Assembly (NCBI RefSeq): GCF_030684215.1
Contig: NZ_JAUXOV010000076.1
Coordinates: forward strand, 62,001 to 126,000
DNA: 64,000 nt
From: Pseudotabrizicola sp.
GTDB taxonomy: Bacteria > Pseudomonadota > Alphaproteobacteria > Rhodobacterales > Rhodobacteraceae
Direction: 5' to 3'
Shown: piece by piece, positions 9,093 through 17,748 of the stretch
How positions within the stretch are numbered: the stretch's first letter is position 1
Layout of the letters: each line of letters opens with the position of its first letter
Notes under the pieces: generated by a model
What the model was told of the DNA's origin: nothing
Database searches by the model: none
The model's input: only the letters and a program-made list of their open reading frames with translations
Position numbers and translations under genes: made by a program

Positions 9093-9466
9093 CTTGCTGC
9101 CCTCTGTGTGTCACTGGCGCGGCGACCTGTGTCCCGGAAGGGCAGGGCTGACGCGCGGTTGAGCTTGACCGATAGCATGGGGCATGGATCGCGGGTCTGA
9201 CAAAGGGATTTTTGCATACCGTCTTTTCGGGGCATCGTCCGGCGCCCCGGATCAGAACAACGATGACGCGATGAAGTTACTGGAAATAAGGGGTTTTCAC
9301 TGCAAGATATGCCGAAACAGGCTGATAGTGCGCCAAGCTATCCGTTTCAAAGCTATCTGATTTTCCAAAAGTTGTGCGCTGGTGTACAAAATCCATGCAC
9401 ACTTGGGCGCTACACAACAGGGCGCACCCGGCAGGATGCGCCCTGTGTCTGTCGTGTCGGATCGGG
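9093..9466. promoter_or_regulatory. 374-bp non-coding region upstream of hyuA1
   Basis: No convincing gene is present on either strand. The half nearest the hydantoinase gene carries a hairpin terminator (9417-9446). The middle (about 9200-9400) is AT-richer than its surroundings and is the likely promoter/operator region for the hyuA1 operon. I could not assign a clear -35/-10 pair or operator. Confidence 0.4.
9417..9446 (-). terminator. Hairpin after the D-hydantoinase gene
   Basis: A perfect 10-bp stem (ACAGGGCGCA paired with TGCGCCCTGT) encloses a 10-base loop, 20 bp past the hydantoinase stop. There is no long T-tract on the minus strand, so termination may be weak or Rho-assisted. Confidence 0.55.
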
Positions 9467-10921
9467 TCAAACGCCGATCGGCATCATCGCCTCGGAGCGC
9501 GCAACAGGGCGCGGGGCGGTCAGGGCGCGCCAGGTGGTCAGCGCCTGCGACGTTGCGGGGAAGGCCGGTCGGTCGATGTGCCGACCCCGGCCCGGTTGCG
9601 GCTGCACCGCCCCCGGCCCCCAGACCACATCGCCGCGCGACAGGGTGTATCGCGGCATGCCCGTCACCTCATAGCCCTCGAACACATTGTAATCGATGAT
9701 GGATTTCTGATCGACGGCGCGGATGGTGCGGCTGGCCTTGGGGTCGAACACCACGATGTCGGCATCGGCCCCCACCATCACCGCCCCCTTGCGCGGATAG
9801 ATGTTCAGGATTTGCGCGATATTGGTCGAGGTGACGGCCACAAATTCATTCATCGTGATTCGGCCCGTCATCACCCCATGCGTCCAGAGCAGCGACAAGC
9901 GGTCCTCCAGCCCCCCGGTGCCATTGGGGATCTTGGTGAAATTCCCCCGGCCTGCCTGTTTCTGCGCGGTAGTAAAGGCGCAGTGATCGGTGGCCACCAC
10001 ATGCAAGGACCCGGCGGCCAGACCTGCCCAGAGGCTGTCTTGGTGTTTCTTGTCCCGGAACGGCGGGCTCATCACCCGTTGCGCGGCAAAATCCCAGTCG
10101 GGATGGGCATAGACGCTTTCATCAAGGATCAGATGCTGGATCAGCGGCTCGCCCCAGACCCGCGTGCCGCGTTGGCGCCAGCGGCGGATGGCCTCATGCG
10201 CCTCCTCCGAACTGGTGTGTACGATATAGACCGGCACCCCCACCGCATCGGCAATCATGATCGCGCGGTTTGTCGCCTCGCCCTCGACCTCGGGCGGGCG
10301 GGAATAGGCATGCGCCTCGGGGCCGGAATTGCCCTCGGCCATCAGCTTTTGCTGCAATCCGGCAATCAGATCGCCGTTTTCGGCATGGACAAAGGGAATG
10401 GCCCCCAGCCCGGCACAGCGGGTAAAGGACGCGAACATTTCGTCGTCATTGACCATCAACGCGCCCTTGTAGGCCATGAAATGCTTGAACGTGTTGACCC
10501 CGCGCGCCACCACGGTTTCCATCTGGTCGAACACCCGTTCCGACCAGCCGGTGATCGACATATGAAAGCCGTAGTCGATGCTGGCCTGCCGCGCAGCGCG
10601 CGCGTTCCACAAATCCAGCGGGGTGAGCAGTTCATCCGGGTCAGAGATGATGTGATCGATCACCAGTGTCGTGCCGCCCGAGGCCGCGGCAAAGGTGCCG
10701 CTTTCCCATGTCTCGGCGGTGCTGGTGCCCATGAAAGGCATTTCCAGATGCGTGTGCGGATCAATCCCGCCCGGCATCACATAGGCCCCCGTCGCGTCGA
10801 TCACCGTATCCCCCGACAGCGCCTCGCCAATGGCGGTGATGCGCCCGCCCTCGATCAGCACATCGGCGTCATAGCTGCGGTCGGCGGTGACAATGGTGCC
10901 GCCCTTGATCACGGTGGTCAT
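9467..10921 (-). CDS. hydA: D-hydantoinase / dihydropyrimidinase
   Basis: The 484-residue cyclic amidohydrolase has the metal ligands of the family: H56 and H58 in GGIDPHTHLE, the lysine to be carbamylated at K152 (AYKGALM), H179 (FVHAENGD), H235 (YIVHTSS) and D312 (VATDHCAFTTAQK). It opens the ring of 5,6-dihydropyrimidines or 5-substituted hydantoins to N-carbamoyl products without ATP. AGGAG lies seven bases before the ATG. It begins 13 bp after the D-carbamoylase gene, and that pairing favours D-hydantoin use over simple pyrimidine breakdown. A hairpin follows the stop. The C-terminal tail of about 40 residues is typical of bacterial hydantoinases. The true physiological substrate is not decided by sequence. 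Confidence 0.92.
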   Translation of the reverse strand: MTTVIKGGTIVTADRSYDADVLIEGGRITAIGEALSGDTVIDATGAYVMPGGIDPHTHLEMPFMGTSTAETWESGTFAAASGGTTLVIDHIISDPDELLTPLDLWNARAARQASIDYGFHMSITGWSERVFDQMETVVARGVNTFKHFMAYKGALMVNDDEMFASFTRCAGLGAIPFVHAENGDLIAGLQQKLMAEGNSGPEAHAYSRPPEVEGEATNRAIMIADAVGVPVYIVHTSSEEAHEAIRRWRQRGTRVWGEPLIQHLILDESVYAHPDWDFAAQRVMSPPFRDKKHQDSLWAGLAAGSLHVVATDHCAFTTAQKQAGRGNFTKIPNGTGGLEDRLSLLWTHGVMTGRITMNEFVAVTSTNIAQILNIYPRKGAVMVGADADIVVFDPKASRTIRAVDQKSIIDYNVFEGYEVTGMPRYTLSRGDVVWGPGAVQPQPGRGRHIDRPAFPATSQALTTWRALTAPRPVARSEAMMPIGV

Positions 10922-10934
10922 CGCAAATCTCCTG

Positions 10935-11873
10935 TCATTCGGGGGGAAGGATGGCGCCCGTGCGTTCCACGATCAGCCCGTAATGTTCCGGGCGCCGATG
11001 GCGGGCAAAGTTGAAGATAGTTTCCTTGTAGATGCGGCCCATATCCAGATCGCATTTGGCGGTGATGACCTCGTCCTGCACGGTGACCGCCTGTGCCACG
11101 ATCTCGCCCGAAGGCGCGATGATGACGCTTTGCCCGCCCATGCGCGAGCCTTCTTCGGTGCCGCATTTGGCGCAGCCGACCACCCATGTCGCGTTCTGGT
11201 AAGCCCCCGCCTGCATCGACAGGTGGTTGTGAAACAGCGTCAGACTGTTCACCGCCTCGTCGCCTGTATGGTCAAAGGGCGTGTTATAGCCAAGCATCAC
11301 CATATCGACGCCCTGCAAGCCCATGACGCGATAGGTTTCCGGCCAGCGGCGGTCATTGCAGATCGCCATGCCCATCACGCCACCAAAGCCGCGAAACACC
11401 CCAAAGCCCAGATCGCCGGGTTCGAAATACCGCTTTTCCAGATGTTGGAACGCCCGTCCGGGCTGTGGTTCGTCATGGCCGGGGAGGTGGACCTTTCGGT
11501 ATTTGCCGATGATCTCGCCCTTGGAATTCACCAGGATCGAGGTGTTGAACCGCCGTTTCACCCCGTTTTCGACCACCAGTTCGGCATAACCAAGGTTGAA
11601 CCCCATCCCCAATCGCCGCGCCTCGTCAAACAGGGGCTGCGTGTCGGCGGAAGGCATGGCGCTTTCATAGAAACTGTCGAGTTCCGCTTCGTCCTCGATC
11701 ATCCAGCGCGGGAAAAAGGTGGTCAGCGCCAGTTCGGTGAACACCACCAGTTCCGCGCCCCGGCCACGGGCCTCGCGCATCATCTCGATCAGGCGGCGCA
11801 CGGTGTGCTTGCGGGTTTCCGACCGGGAAATCGGGCCCATCTGGGCGGCGGCTGTAATCAGGAAACGGGACAT
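10935..11873 (-). CDS. N-carbamoyl-D-amino acid hydrolase (nitrilase fold)
   Basis: The 312-residue nitrilase-superfamily protein has the triad at the positions of the well-studied Agrobacterium D-carbamoylase: E47 (VVFTELALTTFFPRW), K127 (GKYRKVHLPGH) and C172 (ICNDRRWPET). The stretches GFNLGYAELVVE and FQHLEKRYFEPGDLGF are also D-carbamoylase hallmarks. It releases NH3 and CO2 from N-carbamoyl-D-amino acids, giving free D-amino acids. It lies 13 bp upstream of the D-hydantoinase gene, so the two enzymes form a two-step pathway. The 137-bp gap to hyuB2 contains a hairpin, suggesting either a new promoter or attenuation. Beta-ureidopropionase is a less likely alternative. Confidence 0.9.
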   Translation of the reverse strand: MSRFLITAAAQMGPISRSETRKHTVRRLIEMMREARGRGAELVVFTELALTTFFPRWMIEDEAELDSFYESAMPSADTQPLFDEARRLGMGFNLGYAELVVENGVKRRFNTSILVNSKGEIIGKYRKVHLPGHDEPQPGRAFQHLEKRYFEPGDLGFGVFRGFGGVMGMAICNDRRWPETYRVMGLQGVDMVMLGYNTPFDHTGDEAVNSLTLFHNHLSMQAGAYQNATWVVGCAKCGTEEGSRMGGQSVIIAPSGEIVAQAVTVQDEVITAKCDLDMGRIYKETIFNFARHRRPEHYGLIVERTGAILPPE

Positions 11874-11952
11874 GCTAGGGCCTTTCTTGGGAGGGCAGGG
11901 TGCAAGGCCCCCGGCGGACTTTTTTCAACTCTGCCCCATTTCGCCCACAGAA

Positions 11953-11982
11953 CAAGGCCCCGCACATCGGGGCGGGGCCTTG
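11953..11982 (-). terminator. Hairpin between hyuB2 and the D-carbamoylase gene
   Basis: An 11-bp GC-rich perfect stem (CAAGGCCCCGC / GCGGGGCCTTG) with an 8-base loop lies about 30 bp after the hyuB2 stop. Without a good T-run it may act as an attenuator or mRNA-stabilising structure that separates expression of hyuA2B2 from the D-hydantoin genes. Confidence 0.5.
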
Positions 11983-12010
11983 CATAGCTGTTGTGCCGAC
12001 AGAAGAAGGT

Positions 12011-13798
12011 TCAGCCGCGAATGGTGCGCATTTTTGTGCGCAAGGACTCGGTTGCGGGCATGTCCACGGTTTCCGCGTCAAGGTCCAGCACCACGCCGTA
12101 GCTGTCGCGCGCATCGGCCTCGCGCACGAAACCATCCAGCACATCCTCCAGCACCTTGAGCGGCGGGCGCGTCAGTGGATCACCATAGCCGCCGCCATTC
12201 GGGCTGTAATAGGTCATCACATCATTGGCCTGTACCGCCAGTCCCGAGAATTTGGAATACATCTCTTGCTCTTCGCCCGGACGGTCGGGGTTGGTGATGG
12301 TGCAACGCCCCACCGCGCCGTCAGCCCCGCCAAAGATGCCCCAGGGCGCATCGGTGTGGCGTTCGGATTCGTGGGTGATAAAGGCTGGCGTCAGCACGCG
12401 TTGCGATTTGACCACCCCGATCCCGCCACGATGCGCGCCCGCGCCGGGGGGGGCGTCATCGCGCAACTCATAGCGGTCGCAGATCATCGGGATATGCATC
12501 GCAAGATCTTCAAGCGGGTTGTTGCGGGTGTTGGCCATCAGGTTGTCGATGCAGTCCGGCCCGTCCGACCGGGGCCGCCCGCCATAGGCGCCCTCGTTTA
12601 CCTCCAGAAACACCCAGTAATCGCCATTGGGCCGCAGCCCCGAATAGGCGGCAAAGCTGATCGAGGCAGACGACCCCGCGATCACCTGATCGGGCATCAC
12701 AGGGGCCAGCGCCCGGATGATAAGGTCGATCATTCGGTTGCATTGGGTAAAGCGCGCTTCTGCACTGGCGGGGGCGCGCGGGTTGAAGATCGACCCCAAG
12801 GGGGCCGTCACCTTGATCGGGCGGAACGAGCCCTCGTTCGACGGCACCCGCAGATCGGATGTCGCGGCATCCAGCAGCAGCTTGCGAAACCCCGCATAGG
12901 CCGCCACCTTGGTCGAGCCCTCGAACGGTACGTTATAGGCGGTGGGGGTCTGGTCGGCCGACCCGGTCAGGTCAACCTCGACCTCATCGCCGCGCACCCG
13001 GACGGTCACCTTAACCTTCAACTGCGCATCGCGATTGCGGCCATCGTCGTCCAGCCAGCCTTCGGCGGTGTAATCGCCGTCGGGAATGGCGCTGATGCGT
13101 TGGCGGGTCATGCGCTCGGCATAATCCATCAACTGCCGTGCGGCGGCAAAGACCGTGTCTTCGCCGTATTTCTCCAGCAGTTCGACAAAGCGGCGCGCCC
13201 CCATCCGGGCCGAGGCGACCTGTGCCTCGATGTCCATCACCAACTGGCCCGCGGCACGGGAATTGCGGCGGATATAGTTCCACATCGCATTGTTGGGCGC
13301 GCCCTTGCGATAAAGCTTGGTTCCGGCAAACAACATGCCTTCGGCAAAGACATCTGGCACGTCGATAATCAGGCCGGGGGTGGCCGCGCCGATATCGACA
13401 TGATGCGCGGTGTTTCCGGCAAAGCCGACCAGACGGTCCTGATAAAACACCGGGACCACGATGGCCAGATCGGGGGTATGCGAGGCACCGTAATAGGGGT
13501 GGTTATGCACCACCACATCGCCCTCATACCATTCGCCATCCTCCAACGTCTGCGCAATGCCGCGCAGATAGCCGGGGATCGACCCGATGTGCATCGGCGT
13601 GCTTTCGCTTTCGCACAGCGTGTTGAAATCGGCATCAAACAGGCCCGCGCCCAGATCCTGACTTTCGCGGATGATGGAGGAAAACGACATGCGATAGAGC
13701 ACATGGCCCATTTCCTCGGCAATCGTCTCGAAGCTGCCGCGAATGACCTGAAGCGTGATCGGATCGACTGTCTCGGCGATCGGGGTGATTTTGTTCAT
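12011..13798 (-). CDS. hyuB: ATP-dependent hydantoinase/oxoprolinase subunit B (copy 2)
   Basis: The 595-residue full-length HyuB begins MNKITPIAETVDPITLQVIR. It contains SFSSIIRESQDLGAGLFDAD, EGDVVVHNHPYYGASHTPDLAIVVPVF, PTAYNVPFEGSTKV and the C-terminal SPNGGGYGDPLTRPP. It follows hyuA2 after 12 bp and is followed by the D-carbamoylase gene after 137 bp. Because an N-carbamoylsarcosine amidase-like gene heads this unit, N-methylhydantoin (a creatinine breakdown product) is the best candidate substrate for the A2B2 enzyme. In the known pathway the ATP-dependent N-methylhydantoinase product, N-carbamoylsarcosine, is the amidase substrate. That link is inference from context. Confidence 0.92.
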   Translation of the reverse strand: MNKITPIAETVDPITLQVIRGSFETIAEEMGHVLYRMSFSSIIRESQDLGAGLFDADFNTLCESESTPMHIGSIPGYLRGIAQTLEDGEWYEGDVVVHNHPYYGASHTPDLAIVVPVFYQDRLVGFAGNTAHHVDIGAATPGLIIDVPDVFAEGMLFAGTKLYRKGAPNNAMWNYIRRNSRAAGQLVMDIEAQVASARMGARRFVELLEKYGEDTVFAAARQLMDYAERMTRQRISAIPDGDYTAEGWLDDDGRNRDAQLKVKVTVRVRGDEVEVDLTGSADQTPTAYNVPFEGSTKVAAYAGFRKLLLDAATSDLRVPSNEGSFRPIKVTAPLGSIFNPRAPASAEARFTQCNRMIDLIIRALAPVMPDQVIAGSSASISFAAYSGLRPNGDYWVFLEVNEGAYGGRPRSDGPDCIDNLMANTRNNPLEDLAMHIPMICDRYELRDDAPPGAGAHRGGIGVVKSQRVLTPAFITHESERHTDAPWGIFGGADGAVGRCTITNPDRPGEEQEMYSKFSGLAVQANDVMTYYSPNGGGYGDPLTRPPLKVLEDVLDGFVREADARDSYGVVLDLDAETVDMPATESLRTKMRTIRG

Positions 13799-13810
13799 GA
13801 CGGGCCCTCC

Positions 13811-15889
13811 TTACGCGGTGATGGGGCGGATGCGGGTGTTGCCGTAATCCAGCGTCTCGGCGACATATCCGGGCGGGATCAGCGTGGTGGCATTGTGCTG
13901 GTGCAGCAGCGCCGGGCCCTCGACCAGATCTCCCGCCCGCAACTTGGTTCGGTCATAGCGCGGGGTGTCCAGCGTGCGGCCATCGTCAAAGGTGGTGGGG
14001 CGGGTGAACATCAGCGCATGTGCGATGCCCGATCCGTCCGTGCGGGCGATTTTCGGAATATCGACCCGCCGCACCGAGGCAGAGCCGATGGCGCGCAGGG
14101 TAATCAGTTCGACCTCGGCCTCGCGGTAGCTGTAGCCGTAATCAGTCTGGTGGCGGTCGTGGAAGCTGTCGGAAATCACATGGCGGTTCTCGGCCGTGAT
14201 CTCGCCCTCGGGCAGGGTGGCGCGCAGCTCGAACCCCTGACCATGATAGCGGCATTCCGCGATCACGGTGATCTGTTGCGCCGTTCGCGCGATGCCGTCG
14301 CTGTCCAGCTCCTCTTGCACGCGGGAGCGCAGGCTTTGGGTCGCGGCATTGATGCGGGCCAGATCGGCGGCCCCGGCCTTGCCCAACTCTACAATCACCG
14401 CTTCGGTATGTTCATATTGCAGGTCGGTTTTCAGCAGGCCGACCGCGGCGGTGATGCCGGGGGCGACCGGCACGATTACATCCTTGCAGGCCATCGCCTC
14501 GGCCAGCGCGACCCCGTGCAGGGGGCCAGCCCCGCCAAAGGGCATGATGGAAAACGCCCGCGGATCAACCCCGCGCGCCACCGAATTGGACCGGATCGCC
14601 AGCGCCATGTTGTTGTTGATGATCTTGATGATCCCAAGTGCCGCATCGGTCACACTCAGCCCCAGCGGCTTTGCGATCTTTTCCTCGACCGCGCGGAAGG
14701 ACAGGGCGGCATCCAGCTTCAGATCGCCGCCAAGCGCCATGTCCGGGTCCAGCCGACCCAGTACGATCTGGGCGTCGGTGACGGTGGGTTCGGTGCCGCC
14801 CCGGCCATAGCAGGCCGGTCCCGGTTCCGATCCGGCAGAGCGCGGGCCGACGTGAAAGGCCCCGGCCTCGTCGATAAAGGCAACCGATCCGCCGCCCGCG
14901 CCGATGGTGACAAGATCGATCATCGGGGTCAGCACCGGATGGCCGCCGACAAAGGTGTCGCGAGGGTTCATGATCTTGACCACGCCGCCGGGGATGGTCG
15001 AAATATCGGCCGAGGTGCCGCCGATATCGACGGTGATGATGTTCGGCTCATCGGCCATCACGCCTTCGGATGCGCCGCCGATCACACCGCCCGCAGGCCC
15101 CGACATCAGGATGCGCACCGGACGGCGCGCGCAGGCATCGACGGTCGACACGCCGCCATTCGATTGCATGATCCGCAGACGGGACGTCACACCCGCCTCG
15201 CGCAGGCGGGCATCCAGATCGCGCAGGTAAAAGGCGGTTTTCGGCCCGACATAGGAATTCATCGCGGCTGTGGAAAACCGTTCATATTCACGCATCACAT
15301 TCGCCACCTCGGACGACAGCGTGATGTAGGCGTCCGGCATTTCCTCCAGCACGATGTCGCGCGCCCGTTTTTCATGAGCGTCGTTCAGAAAGGCGAACAT
15401 GAAGCCGATGACGATCGACTTGATCCCGCGCTTGCGAAACAGGGCGCAGGCGGCGCGGACCGCGTCTTCGTCCAGCGGCGTTTCGATCCGCCCGTCGGGC
15501 GGCAGTATGCGTTCGGCCACCGCCACCCGGTTGCGGCGCTTGACCAGCGGCTGGCTTTGCCACGGCACATCGAAATGCAATGAGAAGTTATAGGGCCGCT
15601 TGTGCCGCCCGATGTGCAGGATGTCGCGGAAGCCTTGGGTGGTGATCATCCCGCAATCGGAACCGTTGTGTTCGATGGTGATATTGGTTGCGGTGGTGGT
15701 GCCATGCACGATGGTCTCGACATCAGAGGGCGCGATCCCGGCCATCTGACAGATCCCCTGCACGCCTTGCACCACGCCGATGGACTGGTTTTTGAGGGTG
15801 GTTGGCACCTTGTGGTAGAACACGCCCTTTGCGCATTCCAGAACAAGGTCGGTGTTCGTGCCGCCCACATCGACGCCAATTCTGGCCAT
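13811..15889 (-). CDS. hyuA: ATP-dependent hydantoinase/oxoprolinase subunit A (copy 2)
   Basis: The protein has 692 residues from the ATG at 15889, chosen because GGAGAG lies just upstream and the protein then begins MARIGVDVGGTNTDLVLE, the family's first phosphate motif. The longer open frame would add a meaningless 20-residue lead. Other motifs are IVHGTTTATNITIEHNGSD, TVDIGGTSADISTI and SIMPFGGAGPLHGVALAEA. The F-to-N change in VGGTNTD relative to copy 1 lies next to the nucleotide loop. It forms a two-gene unit with hyuB2 and is preceded by the amidase gene csh with an 81-bp gap holding a hairpin. Confidence 0.92.
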   Translation of the reverse strand: MARIGVDVGGTNTDLVLECAKGVFYHKVPTTLKNQSIGVVQGVQGICQMAGIAPSDVETIVHGTTTATNITIEHNGSDCGMITTQGFRDILHIGRHKRPYNFSLHFDVPWQSQPLVKRRNRVAVAERILPPDGRIETPLDEDAVRAACALFRKRGIKSIVIGFMFAFLNDAHEKRARDIVLEEMPDAYITLSSEVANVMREYERFSTAAMNSYVGPKTAFYLRDLDARLREAGVTSRLRIMQSNGGVSTVDACARRPVRILMSGPAGGVIGGASEGVMADEPNIITVDIGGTSADISTIPGGVVKIMNPRDTFVGGHPVLTPMIDLVTIGAGGGSVAFIDEAGAFHVGPRSAGSEPGPACYGRGGTEPTVTDAQIVLGRLDPDMALGGDLKLDAALSFRAVEEKIAKPLGLSVTDAALGIIKIINNNMALAIRSNSVARGVDPRAFSIMPFGGAGPLHGVALAEAMACKDVIVPVAPGITAAVGLLKTDLQYEHTEAVIVELGKAGAADLARINAATQSLRSRVQEELDSDGIARTAQQITVIAECRYHGQGFELRATLPEGEITAENRHVISDSFHDRHQTDYGYSYREAEVELITLRAIGSASVRRVDIPKIARTDGSGIAHALMFTRPTTFDDGRTLDTPRYDRTKLRAGDLVEGPALLHQHNATTLIPPGYVAETLDYGNTRIRPITA

Positions 15890-15939
15890 GATTGCTCTCC
15901 TGTTGAACGTCCCGGCGCTTTTGGCCGTGGAAAGAGGGG

Positions 15940-15961
15940 CGGGCCGCACGGGGGCGGCCCG
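15940..15961 (-). other. GC-rich hairpin in the csh-hyuA2 gap
   Basis: An 8-bp perfect stem (CGGGCCGC / GCGGCCCG) with a 6-base loop sits nine bases after the csh stop. It could be a processing or stability element that sets the ratio of the amidase to the hydantoinase subunits, or a weak terminator. Confidence 0.45.
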
Positions 15962-15970
15962 TCGCCGGGG

Positions 15971-16687
15971 TCAGGCTGCGGCTTTGGCCGCGAGACCGTT
16001 GATATAGCTGAGACATTCCTCGACCGTCTGGACGTCGCCAAACTTGGCGTCGATGTCGAACAGGTTCCATGCCACAGCGCCCGGCACGCGGTCGCCGATA
16101 CATTCGCGGACCGCGATCGGGCGGAAGCCATCGGCGATGCCGTCACAGACCGTCTGGCGCACACAGGCGCAGGCGGTCACGCCGGTCACAAGGATGGTAT
16201 CCACGTTGTTGGCGCGCAGGATGCCGCCCAGTTCGGTGCCATGAAACGCCGAGGCGCGTTTTTTCAGCAGCGTGTATTCGCCCGGAACCGGGGCGATGCG
16301 GCTGTCGATGGCCCACAGATCCTTGTCTTTCAGGTTCACGACATCAATCGGGATCTTGTTGTGCCACAGGCCCATGTCGGTGAAATCGGCGTTGCGGTCG
16401 GTGATTTCATAGGCGGTGGTGACATGGATCACCGGCAGGCCTGCAGCACGGAACGCCTTGAGCAGCTTTTGCATGCCCGGAATGATCTCGCCGTCCATCT
16501 TTTCCTGATCGCAGGTGAACGGGTTGCCCGGGCGGGTCCAGGCATTGGCCAGATCGACACTGACAAGAGCGGGGCGCTTGCCAAAGCCCACGCGGCGTTG
16601 GAACCCGCGTTCCTGATACAGCTTTGACGCGGTGTCAAAAGCCTGTTGCAGCAGACGGTCCAGTTCCTTGGCGTCAACATCACTCAT
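15971..16687 (-). CDS. N-carbamoylsarcosine amidase-like cysteine hydrolase (isochorismatase fold)
   Basis: The protein has 238 residues from the ATG at 16687 (GGAG eight bases upstream). It carries the cysteine-hydrolase triad of the family: D45 (ALVSVDLANAW), K143 (LLKKRASAFHGT) and C175 (VTGVTACACVRQT). N-carbamoylsarcosine amidohydrolase releases NH3 and CO2 from N-carbamoylsarcosine to give sarcosine. The association with HyuA/HyuB, an ATP-dependent N-methylhydantoinase, matches the known creatinine/N-methylhydantoin route. A related ureidoacrylate- or maleamate-type hydrolase cannot be excluded. It is the first gene of the minus-strand unit and is divergent from a lysR gene at 16846, the likely regulator. 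Confidence 0.82.
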   Translation of the reverse strand: MSDVDAKELDRLLQQAFDTASKLYQERGFQRRVGFGKRPALVSVDLANAWTRPGNPFTCDQEKMDGEIIPGMQKLLKAFRAAGLPVIHVTTAYEITDRNADFTDMGLWHNKIPIDVVNLKDKDLWAIDSRIAPVPGEYTLLKKRASAFHGTELGGILRANNVDTILVTGVTACACVRQTVCDGIADGFRPIAVRECIGDRVPGAVAWNLFDIDAKFGDVQTVEECLSYINGLAAKAAA

Positions 16688-16812
16688 TTTTGTTCTCCAT
16701 TGATGCAGAAAATGACGGGCGCCGACCTGAAGTCCTTGCCCAATATCGAAAGCGATGACACCAAGATGCCGCATAAAATCCGCTTGGAGAAATGGCATGT
16801 TCGCAAGTATTG

Positions 16813-16827
16813 ATGCGCGATATGCAT
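16813..16827. promoter_or_regulatory. LysR-type T-N11-A palindromic box
   Basis: ATGC-N7-GCAT (ATGCGCGATATGCAT) is an interrupted palindrome that contains a T-N11-A core. It lies 18 bases before the lysR ATG and 125 bases before csh, in the 158-bp divergent gap (16688-16845). That is the expected place for an autoregulatory LysR recognition site. Confidence 0.5.
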
Positions 16828-16845
16828 TACTGATCGGGGCGGGAT

Positions 16846-17748
16846 ATGGCGCGATTTGCCGGGGTGGAACATGTGCAGTCCTTTCTGGTGCTGGCCGAAG
16901 AGCTGAACTTTCGCCGCGCGGCGGACCGGTTGAACCTTGACCAATCCGCGCTCAGCCGCCGGATTCAGAAATTGGAACATGCGCTGGGGTTTCGCCTGTT
17001 GGAACGCACCACGCGCGATGTGGCGCTGACTCAGGCGGGGCGACGGTTTTACGATGACAACGCCCATCTGGTGCAGCGCTATGACGATACGGTCGTTGCT
17101 GCGCGCCGCATTGCCGAGGGCAAGGCCGGCACTCTGCGGCTGGCCTATATGGCCTTTGCCGCGACCGAGGCGATGCCGCAGGCGGTGGCGCGCTTTCGCA
17201 CCGCCCACCCCCATGTCGAAGTGGCGCTGCGCTATATCCGCACCCAAGGGCAAAAGATCGCGCTGGCACAGGATGAGGTGGATGTGGGGTATATGATCGG
17301 ACCGTTTGATCATCCCGATTACTACAGTCTGCCGCTGACCTCGGAGCCGCTGTATGTGGTGGCGCCGCGCAACCACGACCTGTTGCGCCGCCCGACGATC
17401 ACCCCGGTCGATCTGGCCGATCAGGATCTAATCCTTGGCGATATGCGCGAATGGGATGAATACCGCTGGCGGCTGGATGATCTGTTCAGCGCCGAGGGCG
17501 TGAAGCTTCGGGTCACGCTGGAGGCGTCAAATACGCTGGCGCTGATCGGTCTGGTTGCGGCGGGGCTGGGTGTGACGATCTATCCCGAAAGCCTGATCGG
17601 CTTTCTGGGCCGCACGGTCGAGGTGCGCCAGATCATGCATCCGCAGTTTCGGTCCCGCACGGTTCTGGTGTGGAAACGCAGCAATCAAAGCCCGCAATTG
17701 CGCGCCTTTGTGGCGGTGGCGCGCAACCTGCCGCTGGGGTCTGCCTAG
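16846..17748 (+). CDS. LysR family transcriptional regulator
   Basis: The 300-residue protein begins with the helix-turn-helix MARFAGVEHVQSFLVLAEELNFRRAADRLNLDQSALSRRIQKLE. The C-terminal effector domain has the usual FRTAHPHVEVALRYI, DVGYMIGPFDHPDY and GLVAAGLGVTIYPESL segments. It is transcribed away from csh-hyuA2-hyuB2 across a 158-bp gap with a palindromic T-N11-A box, the standard layout for control of a divergent catabolic unit. Its stop codon overlaps the convergent CaiB gene's stop (shared CTAG). The effector is unknown; a hydantoin or N-carbamoyl amino acid is a plausible guess. Confidence 0.9.
   Translation: MARFAGVEHVQSFLVLAEELNFRRAADRLNLDQSALSRRIQKLEHALGFRLLERTTRDVALTQAGRRFYDDNAHLVQRYDDTVVAARRIAEGKAGTLRLAYMAFAATEAMPQAVARFRTAHPHVEVALRYIRTQGQKIALAQDEVDVGYMIGPFDHPDYYSLPLTSEPLYVVAPRNHDLLRRPTITPVDLADQDLILGDMREWDEYRWRLDDLFSAEGVKLRVTLEASNTLALIGLVAAGLGVTIYPESLIGFLGRTVEVRQIMHPQFRSRTVLVWKRSNQSPQLRAFVAVARNLPLGSA

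Noticed and set aside
11900-15583. A 1227-codon plus-strand open frame opposite hyuB2/hyuA2
   Set aside because: It is antisense to two clear HyuB/HyuA genes and has Arg/His/Gly-rich low-complexity composition typical of high-GC shadow frames.
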